13,146 nt of DNA from Hemicentrotus pulcherrimus (GCA_003118195.1 BEXV01000849.1:86121-99266), one strand, 5' to 3'. Counted from the first letter of the stretch, positions 1 to 8,114 are shown. A program made the numbers and translations. Notes: generated by a model not told the origin, from the letters alone.

Positions 1-408
1 GGGGGGGGGAGATTGATTGTTGTAATAATGATACGATAATAAAATCGGTAATTCAACAACAGTTCTTTCCGATTTAACTAACATTTTTTTGATTCGCATA
101 TCAGGAAATCCTGGATGATCTAAATAAAGAAACCGAAAAAAAAACGTTGAAAAAAACAAAAAAAAAACAAGACAACACTGTTAAAAACATCACTTGTTGT
201 ATATAATCACTGCATCACAACAAACAAAAGAGACTCAAATACAGGGACTCGAGAAGTAGAAACGAATCGTTATGATCGTTTCTATAATCGGACGCATTAC
301 TCACAGTGACATTTGAAATGTGAAGGCGTATTTTTAGTTTTGAACATCGCCATGGCAGTTGCCCCCATACCCGTGTAATACTTTCGCTTTATCTGGCATC
401 TCGGTGAA
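1..408. other. Upstream flank of gene A
   Basis: AT-rich DNA opening with a G run (1-9) and an A-rich stretch (about 126-170). It contains homeodomain-type TAAT cores but no supported gene. The minus-strand open frame at 297-596 crosses the conserved promoter and is not credible. Confidence 0.6.
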
Positions 409-706
409 GCCACGCCCCTTTCCTCAAGGGTATCCCTCATTGGATTTAGAAATTGATGCTGACGGATGCAGTTAAACAGATGAGTGTGCGCTGTCTCCGA
501 CCAGAAGTACGTAGAAGGAAGAACGCTACTTTTTTCATCATGGGGGGCTTGTATAAATAAGCCCGTTCCTGCTCGACGGTGAGCATTCAGTACCAATATC
601 GCAGGATCGAGTTGGTCATCCCGGCATCCACTTCAGCCAATTGAAACTTTAGTTGAGTCACGGTAAGGAATTTTCATAGTTGAGACACCATCTTTGTGGT
701 TAAAGA
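409..706 (+). promoter_or_regulatory. Gene A proximal promoter and 5' leader
   Basis: TATA box TATAAATA lies at 552-559, and an initiator-like TTCAG at 586-590 puts the start near A589, leaving a leader of about 117 nt. Upstream blocks also found in gene B are CGCCCCTT (413-420, Sp/KLF-like GC box), TGACGGATG (460-468), ATGAGTGTGCG (480-490) and AGAAGGA (513-519, within an ETS-like AAGGAAG). Leader blocks GAGTTGGTCAT (609-619) and CTTTAGTTGA (647-656) are also shared. The blocks and the TATA box are visible in the sequence; which factors bind them is inference. Ets1 and Alx1 are the established drivers of skeletogenic genes. Confidence 0.75.
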
Positions 707-3700
707 TGAGGGGCTTTCTCTGTGTGTTGGTGTGTTTAGCAGCTTTTGCTGTACATTCCCAAGCCCAAGTCCCAGGACGACCGCAACCGCCGTTCGGTGG
801 TAGACCAAATCAACCTGGTAATCGCCAACCTGGACAGCAACCTGGAGTTGGTCAACAGCCGGGTGTAGGTGGACGACAACCTGGTGTTGGTCAACAGCCG
901 GGCGTCGGAGGTCGGCAGCCTGGAGTCGGCGGCCAACAGCCAGGCGTAGGTGGACGACAGCCTGGTGTCGGTGGACAGCCTGGCTTTGGTAACCCTGGAA
1001 CGCCCGGTGGAAGACAGCCAGGATGGGGTCAACCTGGTGTCGGACAGCCCGGAGCCGGACAACCCGGTGGTGGACAGCCAGGATGGGGTCAACCTGGTTT
1101 TGGACAACCTGGTGTCGGACAGCCCGGTAGACCTGGTTTCGGACAACCCGGTGTAGGACAGCCCGGTAGACCTGGTTTCGGACAACCCGGTGTAGGACAG
1201 CCCGGTAGACCTGGTTTCGGACAACCCGGTGTAGGACAGCCCGGTAGACCTGGTTTCGGACAACCCGGTGTAGGACAGCCCGGTAGACCTGGTTGGGGAC
1301 AACCCGGAGTTGGACAACCTGGTGTCGGACAACCAGGATGGGGTCAACCTGGTGCCGGGCAACCTGGTTTTGGACAACCCGGTGCTGGACAGCCCGGTAG
1401 ACCTGGTTTCGGACAACCCGGTGTAGGACAGCCCGGTAGACCTGGTTGGGGACAACCCGGATTTGGACAGCCTGGAGGTGGATGGCCAGGAGCAGGTGGA
1501 CAACCTGGAGGTGGATGGCCCGGAGCAGGACCTGGTCTTCCTGGTCCTATTGATCCCGTAGTTCATGATCCTAACAGGAAGGAGAGATGTGCTAAGTTCT
1601 GGATGGAGGAAGGAAACAGCTGCTATCTGTAAGTTCTAAACCACATCAAAAGCCAAAAATTTTGTGAATCTAAAAATAATTTTAAAATTACGTTTGGTAC
1701 ATGTGAAATTAAGTAAAGATAAAAGTCTGAGTACTAGTGGGATAATATTTATTACAATGGGTCATCATCATCGTTATTATTATTATTGAGCTACTCTAGA
1801 AAATTGCCATTATGGATGTACACTTTCAGGTCAACATTGGTTTATTTGTATCGTGTAAAGCTCGGGCTTTACAATAAACCAACAATGACATCAAAACAAA
1901 TAATCTTTTATTTATTATATGATTTCACGAAAATTGCCTCTTCGCAATATGAATACATATATTTATAAACGGGAATGTGCTATAGCTCATTGTCGAACTA
2001 GAACTTCAGTTTCATCAGGAAAGTTTAAACTCGATTGTCCGAGAAAAGAGCTATAAGCCCTGCATGCAATTCTATTAGGACAACGAAAGAAAGGCATTTT
2101 TGAACATTTTAATTTTTAAGTTGTTGTAATGATAATAACAAGGGTAACAGTTTTGTATACAAGGCACACCACACTACAACATAACGTCTTCATGATCTTC
2201 CACAGGACGTTTCTCTCATGGGTATGGAGTGGCAAATGTAGATTAATGCTTTGCCAAAGGACATTAGTACCTTGTCGGGGATCGAACTCACGACGTTTGC
2301 ATTTCAAGTGAAGTGCTTAAACCACTCGACCACGTCAAAGCTAGTAAAATAATTCAATGAAAATTAAGCTGCCTTTGAAATTATAGGAACCCTTTCAGAG
2401 TAGATTTAAAAGATGATGTAATACAGTCGCCTTTAATATTCCTGGGGGGTGTTTCACAAAGATCTCAAGTCAAACTTAACTCTAAGTTGGACTTAAATAT
2501 TATGGAGAGCCATTTGTAGCCTTAAAATAAAATATATTCAGAAGTGAAAATTAAAGTATTTTAGACTTGTTATAAATTCCACACCAAGAACCTGAAATCT
2601 CCTTGATAATAGAAAATATGGAAGATTTGAATCAACATTTTATGCCTTTTAAAATAACTTTTAAAAAATGGTTTCATAGATGCTAACGGCTTGCCATAAT
2701 TTTTAAGTCCAACTTAGAGATAAGTTCAACTTAAGATCTTTGTGAAACACCCCCAGAAATAAATTCTAGGGTGCTTTCACTAACTGTTTGTATTGTCAAT
2801 ATGAATCATTCATATAAATCAATTTCGGATTATATTAAATTTTATTGTAGTGTTCGCATGATTCAGAGGATGACGCACAAGACTTTTGAAATCTCCTCAA
2901 GTTGATATTTTGAAAGTGTTCTATATAAAATATATTTAAAAAAGATAAAGATGGAAATAAAATTTCTTGGGGACGAAACAGGCTCTCTCAATATTTGTCT
3001 AATCCACCATTTTGAACTGCATCACACGTAATGAACATAATTCGCATGGGCTCATTTGTTTCTATTCTACATGACCTATTTGGGCAAAGGATGGATTGGT
3101 AATTACCGATTGACGGCTAATAGTATAAAAAGTAGTACTGGCATCGGAAAGGCTTGATTACCTGCAAATTTGCTGACATGAATATCCTTGTATAATGATA
3201 AAGACAAGCGCGACGGCATTCAACAAATGAAAATAAGGAAGCGTCAGTAGTCTTGCCCTTCACCATCTGCAATATGTGAACTTTACAATAAGTTATTACA
3301 TGATCCCCTATTCCGAACTTGTTAACTAGGCCTGTGGGTTTCAAAAGATAGTGTATACAAAGTGCATACTTGTTGACAAATTCTGCCTTCGCTTGTGCCC
3401 CTCTTTGTGATCAACCGGCTTGAAGATTATATATCGACAAGTCCTGGAGTTCCCTACAACCTACTTGCCCCCCGTGAACAAGAATAACATCCCAATAATC
3501 AATCAACCAATGTTTATTCTTGTTTTAAACCTTTAGTGTTTATCAAAACTTCCAATTCTTAAGGATATCAATTCTCATCCCAGCGACTACGACCTTAGAG
3601 AAAAGTAACCAAGAATTTGCTTTTTCGCAGTAAGATATCACGAGCGTTTCTGGCACATAATTATAGTATTGTGTGGACAAATGAATATATATCTGATTTT

Positions 3701-5239
3701 TGTATTCAAGAAATCGGATATTTAACCACCCACTTATGTGTACGTTTCCAGAAAAAAAGGAGAGTGGAATTTAGGGTTCATGGCATTAGTTTGAGGACAA
3801 AAATAGGAATTACTCCCCAACATGGGAATGGTTAGCAGGTGTGCGATAGAATTTAAAGATAACGTAAGCGTGAGAAAGGTGCGTGGGGCGTGACCTCCTT
3901 TAGGGGTGCGGTACTTTACCCTCTCTTTACCCCTAAAGGAACGCAAGGGGTTCAAATAAGGTAGCAAAGGGAACGCACAGGAGGTACAGCGATAGAAACT
4001 CACTTTCCGCTGGGATAGACAGGGGTAATGAGTCACAACCTTCTACCCTACACCTTCTGCCGGAGACGGGAAACCACTGGCATGCCGACATTTTAATTAC
4101 CATCTTAACCCGTGATGAAAAGGGACCTCCTTTTTCCTTCTGTTTTGAGTGATTTTAAGATTTGATGTAGATCGCTTCAGATTACAATCACGTGTACGAT
4201 AAAGTCACAGAAGTAAAGAATGAGGAAGATAACTGTATTTAAGTAGAGGTCTCGTAGACTAGTGGATACGTCACCGGACTGTAGATTGCATGGTTCGCAA
4301 GTCGAGTCCCTCCACGGCTCTAATGCCTTTTAGAGTGAGACATTAATTTAAATTTGCCACTCTCCACCCAGGTGTAGTAAATGTGCATCTGGTAGGAACA
4401 TATTAATTGATTGCTTTTATAGCGCCTTAGAGCAGCTGGGCTAAAGCAAGGGTAGTAATTCAACTCTGTATTAAAAGTGCCTTGAGCATTCACTTCGTAC
4501 GCAATATCAAACGTAGCTTTTATGTTCATTGATATATTTTCTCTTGCCTTGTTTTCTTATCATTTTCCTGGATTACAGATATGACAGTGGTGCCTTCTTA
4601 AGACGTGTTGCCGCCAACGCCCCTATCGTCGTCAACAACCAGGAGGGTCTATTCCAGTCTGCCGCGAACCTTTACTGCTCGCAGATGCATCCCAATGCCT
4701 CCCTTGTCACAGTCAACAGCCTGGCAGAGAACAACTTCTTGTACGAGTGGGCCGTCAGGATGATGGTTGAGCCTGTTCCAGTTTGGATTGGTCTTCACGT
4801 TGGCCCAATGGGACAATGGCAGTGGTACAGCGGAGAACCAGTTAACTACACCAACTGGGAAGGGTTCAGGGCCCCCCAAGCTGAGCCAGGTCTTGGAGCC
4901 ATGATCTTTGATGCTGACATTATCAATCAAATGTTCAACAACCAGGTGGAGATCAGCCCGCAGTGGGTTCCAGAGCAAGGTAGAAACGAGCCCCATGCTT
5001 TGATCTGTGAGTATCATCCTCAAGATCTTCTCCAAGGGAATTATCCAACTCAAACCACTAGGATGCCTGTCACCAGGATGCCTGGTCCACGTATACCCGG
5101 TCGACGACCTGCCATGATGAACAGCAATTTCAACCTCATGAGTCTACTCAGTGGTATAGGAGGTTCTCGGCTACATGAGGTACCCAAGAACAGACCAGGA
5201 AAACTAAAGGCCAATCTAGTCTATGCCGTCCAGCCATGA
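706..5239 (+). CDS. Gene A: secreted spicule matrix protein, N-terminal GQPG repeats plus C-terminal C-type-lectin-like domain; join(706..1628,4579..5239), 527 aa
   Basis: Predicted extracellular protein of the calcitic endoskeleton. Residues 1-20 are a signal peptide ([10 protein letters not shown] start, likely cut after SQA). Residues 21-288 are Gly/Pro/Gln-rich: [13 protein letters not shown] units first, then [14 protein letters not shown] units. The CTLD spans about 295-452: Cys295/Cys306 (long-form pair), Cys341 and Cys451 (outer disulfide), WIGL at 377-380, GEPVNYTNW at 393-401, ICEY at the end. The inner cysteine pair and the Ca-site WND motif are absent, since QWVPEQ stands at 436-441. 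N-X-S/T sequons lie at N347 and N397. A tail (453-527) ends LHEVP...YAVQP. ATG 706 is the first in-frame ATG and precedes an ideal signal peptide. Donor CT|GTAAGT at 1628/1629 and acceptor TTACAG at 4578 join in frame (CT+A = Leu308). Domain order (repeats before the lectin) resembles PM27/SM29-type proteins and is the reverse of SM50. I am sure of the family, not of the orthologue. Confidence 0.92.
826..1101 (+). repeat. Degenerate [14 protein letters not shown] repeat block in exon 1 of gene A
   Basis: Irregular 6-9 residue units of the types [19 protein letters not shown] and GQPGWG precede the 39-bp array. Synonymous differences between units are common here (ggtgtaggt, ggcgtcgga, ggagtcggc), so this part appears older than the 39-bp array. 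The composition matches the repeat of SM50-type spicule proteins. Confidence 0.85.
1102..1449 (+). repeat. 39-bp tandem repeat array within exon 1 of gene A
   Basis: The 13-residue unit [14 protein letters not shown] is encoded by 39-bp units at 1102-1140, 1141-1179, 1180-1218, 1219-1257 and 1258-1296. The second, third and fourth are identical at the DNA level. The fifth differs only in the last codon (Phe to Trp), and a further copy identical to the fifth lies at 1411-1449. The units between are shorter GQPG variants. Such identity suggests recent expansion or gene conversion. Confidence 0.93.
1837..1882. repeat. Strong stem-loop in intron A
   Basis: TTGGTTTATT (1837-1846) pairs with AATAAACCAA (1873-1882), and GTAAAGC (1855-1861) pairs with GCTTTAC (1866-1872) around a TCGG tetraloop. 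An 8-nt bulge (1847-1854) separates the two stems. All 17 base pairs are perfect. Function unknown; possibly part of an old mobile element. Confidence 0.75.
1979..2058. repeat. Imperfect inverted repeat in intron A
   Basis: GCTATAGCTC (1979-1988) pairs with GAGCTATAAGC (2048-2058) with one bulged base, enclosing about 59 nt. The enclosed DNA carries, on the minus strand, CTGATGAAACTG, which partly resembles a hammerhead core but lacks the GAAA segment. Confidence 0.5.
2119..2340 (-). mobile_element. tRNA-derived SINE, minus strand
   Basis: Read on the minus strand, 2337-2272 resembles a tRNA: box A GTGGTCGAGTGG (2333-2322), an anticodon-loop-like ACTTGAAA (TGA, tRNA-Ser-like), and box B GAGTTCGATCCCC (2289-2277). 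It is followed by a body (2267-2215) containing CATTAAT and ATTTGCCACTC, which matches the second SINE at 4320-4372. It ends near a TTATTATCATTACAAC tail. The folded tRNA is imperfect and lacks a variable arm, so this is a SINE head rather than a tRNA gene. The 3' limit is approximate. Confidence 0.72.
2442..2756. mobile_element. MITE-like element with long terminal inverted repeats
   Basis: The left arm (2442-2505) begins CTGGGGGGTGTTTCACAAAG. The right arm (2694-2756), reverse-complemented, begins CTGGGGGTGTTTCACAAAG. The arms stay similar for about 63 bp, with shared internal CTAAGTTGGACTTAAA and ATTATGG at the inner ends. The 315-bp element has no coding capacity, fitting a non-autonomous DNA transposon. 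No clean target-site duplication could be identified, so the superfamily is not assigned. Confidence 0.8.
3477..3524. repeat. Inverted repeat in intron A
   Basis: AACAAGAATAACA (3477-3489) is mirrored by TGTTTATTCTTGTT (3511-3524) with one mismatch or bulge, around a loop of about 21 nt. No function is evident. Confidence 0.5.
3896..3940. repeat. Perfect 12-bp hairpin in intron A
   Basis: TCCTTTAGGGGT (3896-3907) and ACCCCTAAAGGA (3929-3940) are exact reverse complements separated by 21 nt. The surrounding 3860-4060 is unusually G/C-rich for this intron. It could be a fold-back element remnant or a structured RNA. Confidence 0.75.
4240..4530 (+). mobile_element. tRNA-derived SINE, plus strand, next to the exon 2 acceptor
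   Basis: The tRNA-like head has box A TAGACTAGTGG (4255-4265) and a box-B-like AGTCGAGTCCC (4300-4310), with a degenerate anticodon stem. The body (4320-4372) shares CATTAAT and ATTTGCCACTC with the other SINE. The downstream part has AGCGCCTTAGAGCAG (4421-4435) and GTGCCTTGAGCATTCACTT, which I associate with SINE tails common in marine invertebrates. The right boundary is uncertain; the SINE-like sequence ends roughly 50 nt before the splice acceptor at 4578. Confidence 0.72.
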
Positions 5240-5990
5240 ACATAGAGTTGCATTGGACTCATAATCCAGTAACATTCTCATTTCAACTTATTTTAGACAA
5301 CGCTCAGTCAGTGGCACAAGGTCGTCAATCAAATACAATTACCATTGAACAGTGAAAGGAACTCTCTTAGACAATTGTGAGGGCGTCGTCTATCCTCGTC
5401 TATCCTAATTAATTGTCCTTAGTGCCGAGTTAGAAGGAATTTCACATCGGATGAGCAATAATGAAATAGTTCTTTAGAAAAGAAGACCTTCTTTGTATTT
5501 TCAGAGTCTTGAAAGTGATTCTATCCACATACTGTCAGCAGAACAAATGTTCTAGAGACTTTAACGATTTCCGATAAGGGTATATAAGTTAAAATTGTTT
5601 GTGATTTAGTCAGTCTGCAGACAGTGGTTCTTCAATTGTTCCAGCAACACCGATACTGAATCCTATCCATAATGTTTGCCGAAATTCTTACACCTTCGTC
5701 CTTATTGGTTCTTGACTGATTTCTTTCGAAATTGTGTGTGCCTCAGAAAATGTGTAATATCACCTTTATGACATTGATCAGAGTATATAGAATATATTAT
5801 TATGTAATGCAATCTTTTTCTCAGAATATGTATCTGAAAGTATGATGTATGTACATAATAGAATAAGACAAACCATTTATGTATATGAATATCACCGTCA
5901 AACAGAGTGGCTTTTTGGAAATCATTTACCTTCGTTTGCTTTATCGCTTCTTTTGTACATTTTGTTCAGTAATAAAATCACGTTTTTTTA
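5240..5990 (+). other. Probable 3' UTR of gene A
   Basis: The region follows the TGA at 5237-5239 and is AT-rich without meaningful coding. The first canonical AATAAA is at 5971-5976, implying a 3' UTR of about 750 nt. A closer non-canonical poly(A) signal cannot be excluded. Confidence 0.35.
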
Positions 5991-6300
5991 TTTTAAACAT
6001 TTCTTTTCCCGACTATCCTTTTGTGATTGCTTTGCGACCATATAGTGAAATATGTCGGGAGAATCTGTGGCGAAACCTGCGTCAATGAATGGACGAGTCA
6101 GGTGCCCTAAGAAAGTGGTTCATGTTCTGTTGTGTACCTGAATGTTGCTGTGTTTTGCACGAGAGCACTCTTAATACGCCCACATACTCTCCCCTTGTCT
6201 GGTTTCTTCTCCTTTATTAATGTATTTTCCTCCATGTTCTTTTTTTTGCGGTCATGTTACTGCTTACGACGTTTTTCTATTACTGTTCTCTCATCTCGTT

Positions 6301-6379
6301 CTCTCTCTCTCTCTCTCTCTTTCTCTCTTTCTCTCTTTCTTTCTCTTTCTCTCTCCCCCTCTCTCTCTCTCTCTCTCTC
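6301..6379. repeat. CT microsatellite 1
   Basis: A nearly pure (CT)n tract with occasional TTT and CCCC interruptions. It gives misleading Ser/Leu-rich open frames. Confidence 0.95.
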
Positions 6380-6472
6380 GCTGCTCTGAATTGTTTGCAT
6401 AAATATTTTATCCTTCTTAACCAACTCCATCCGTCAATCAATCGTAGTTCTCTTTACCATCCCCCTTTTTTG

Positions 6473-6502
6473 TTCTCTCTCTCTCTTCCCCCTCTTTCTC
6501 TC

Positions 6503-6544
<42 letters not shown>
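6473..6544. repeat. CT microsatellite 2
   Basis: A second (CT)n tract; the last 36 or so bases are uninterrupted. More pyrimidine-rich DNA follows at 6590-6630. Confidence 0.95.
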
Positions 6545-6547
<3 letters not shown>

Positions 6548-7195
6548 ATCTATCTATTACTATAGCGCCAATTATCTCTTCCCGGTTTCAACCCCCCTCC
6601 CTCTCTCTTTTCCCCTCTCTTTCATTCTATAAAACGATTAAAACGACTTTCTTAAAATGACCTGGGGGGGGGTACGTTAAATACGTGTTTGAAATATTTG
6701 CAATTTTCAACAGATGACGTACCAGGCCATTGAAATTACCTTATTTAATCTTTCAAAAGCAGGTGCGATCGTGTCCCGTTTCTAGTTTCTCATTCATCTG
6801 AAATGTATATTTGTTAGCCCCTTTTCCCATATTTTCATTGTCTGTCCACCCCTTTTAACTCATTCATCCAATCTTATTTAGCCTTACTATTATGTCTACA
6901 TCTTTCATATGTCCAGCTGTAATGACTTCTCAATGTCATTATCGTTGATATATTGCAACATTTTGTTTATCCCTTTTCAATGTAAAGTTAGGAAAAATAC
7001 TAGTGATTCATATTTTGGTGCCGACCTTAACCTGGGCCAGGGTTACTCAGAGGTTCTCGTGTTTCTATTTTAAGGGCGAAATAAAAAAAAGGTGGGAAAT
7101 CATAAATTAGCACTGCCTGCCGCATCAGGTGGCGGTTTTGTCATTTCGAACTATTTCGAGAACTTGTAAGGGTAGAGGGGGAAATGTGGTTAAGA

Positions 7196-7244
7196 TGAGA
7201 GGCAGAGATAGATAGAGGAAGAGACAGAGAAAGATTGAGAAGGG

Positions 7245-7278
<34 letters not shown>

Positions 7279-7280
7279 AA
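7196..7280. repeat. GA-rich microsatellite
   Basis: A purine-rich tract ending in pure (GA)n (about 7253-7278). It is opposite in strand sense to the upstream CT tracts, so the two could pair as inverted arms. Confidence 0.93.
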
Positions 7281-7592
7281 AGGGAGTGGCAATTTGAAAT
7301 ACACAAAAGCAACAACAACTAACAAACAATCAAACTGTGAAATGGTAAACCGCATTACCCATTCCAAATTATAAAATAATCTCTGAATTTATGCAGACAA
7401 TATACATAATAATAACAGAAAAAATGAATTCAAGCGACTTTTATCGTATGACAACAAGTGTGATTGACGGGATCAAATATTTGGTATTTCATGTTTTTGA
7501 AATACTGATTTATACCGGTATTTCCCCTGTCTGAGGACTGGTACACCATATTACAGGATGACAAGTACTTTGAGCGCGTAATTGCATGCAAA

Positions 7593-7612
7593 TGTGTGCG
7601 TGCGCGTGTGCG
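7593..7612. repeat. Alternating purine-pyrimidine (TG/CG) tract
   Basis: Twenty bases of strict alternation of T/C with G, including several CG steps, a composition that favours Z-DNA. Short and possibly incidental. Confidence 0.6.
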
Positions 7613-8010
7613 TCAATTTGTTTGTGCATATTGTCATTACACAATATTCCCGCTGAAAGTTGTAAAATATACAGTTGTTTTGAAATTTGATTTCTGGTAG
7701 GCCTTTTTATACTTAGCTAACGTTTGCAAATCTTGGAGAACATTTCTGGCAGTAATACATTATGATTTTTAGGCATTTTCACTGTCAGAGGAACACCGTA
7801 GTAAAGAATAAAAATGCCTTAGAAAATGTGTTCTCTTCCTAAAATGATTTTTAAGGTATTTTGAGCGTGTATTTGTATCCCTTTTCATTGCAGTGAGAAA
7901 TCCAAGACCCGTATTTTTCCTCTTCATGATTTCTGTATAAAAGGAGTTCGTCATAGAAATTATGTAATGAGCAAATATCGGGTCACTAATAGGACCATGT
8001 TGGACCAGAG

Positions 8011-8114
8011 CAGTGTTTCACAACAACCGCAGTAATTACAAGTTCGCCAACAACCCAATTAAACGCGTATATCAGCAAACCAACATGTTATTTTGACGGT
8101 CTTGTGAAACCAGG
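8011..8114. mobile_element. Small fold-back element, possible MITE remnant
   Basis: CAGTGTTTCACAA (8011-8023) is mirrored by TTGTGAAACCAGG (8102-8114). Weak similarity extends inward through ACCG. The GTTTCACAA terminus recalls the ends of the 315-bp MITE at 2442-2756. About 104 bp with no coding content. Confidence 0.4.

Larger units (their letters stand above)
1629..4578 (+). other. Intron of gene A (2950 bp, phase 2), rich in mobile elements
   Basis: Starts GTAAGT and ends in a T/C-rich tract followed by TTACAG. It interrupts the CTLD just after the SCYL motif. It contains, in order: a strong hairpin (1837-1882), a longer inverted repeat (1979-2058), a minus-strand SINE (about 2119-2340), a MITE (2442-2756), a hairpin (3477-3524), a perfect 12-bp hairpin (3896-3940) and a plus-strand SINE (about 4240-4530). 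Open frames inside it are short and show no conserved domain. Confidence 0.9.

Noticed and set aside
297..596. Minus-strand 99-codon frame upstream of gene A
   Set aside because: It overlaps the TATA box and the promoter blocks conserved in gene B, and its product has no recognisable features.
694..705. Upstream in-frame starts for either gene (TTG at 694; TTG at 11819)
   Set aside because: Neither is ATG, and both would put extra residues before a well-formed signal peptide. The aligned MRG starts of the two paralogues support 706 and 11708.
736..1566. A 276-codon open frame antisense to gene A exon 1, rich in Ser/Thr/Leu/Arg
   Set aside because: It exists only because the GQPG repeat lacks stops on the opposite strand. 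It has no signal peptide, no domain and no splice support, while the sense frame is a clear secreted protein.
1979..2058. A second hammerhead ribozyme on the minus strand
   Set aside because: CTGATGA and a possible stem II are present, but the invariant GAAA is replaced by GACA and no stem III or matching stem I can be drawn.
2272..2337. A functional tRNA-Ser gene on the minus strand
   Set aside because: Boxes A and B are good, but the stems do not pair well and there is no variable arm. It is followed by a SINE body shared with another copy, so it is a SINE head.
4649..5053. Minus-strand open frame of 134 codons opposite exon 2 of gene A
   Set aside because: It is a shadow of the CTLD coding frame; a comparable shadow at 9009-9410 lies opposite gene B exon 2.
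706..5239. Naming gene A SM50 because of its [13 protein letters not shown] repeats
   Set aside because: SM50 has its lectin domain before the repeats; here the repeats come first and the lectin domain is C-terminal, so the order fits PM27/SM29-type proteins better.
6132..6565. Ser/Leu-rich frames over the CT tracts (and similar ones over the GA tract near 7125-7367)
   Set aside because: These are translations of simple repeats without initiation or splice evidence.
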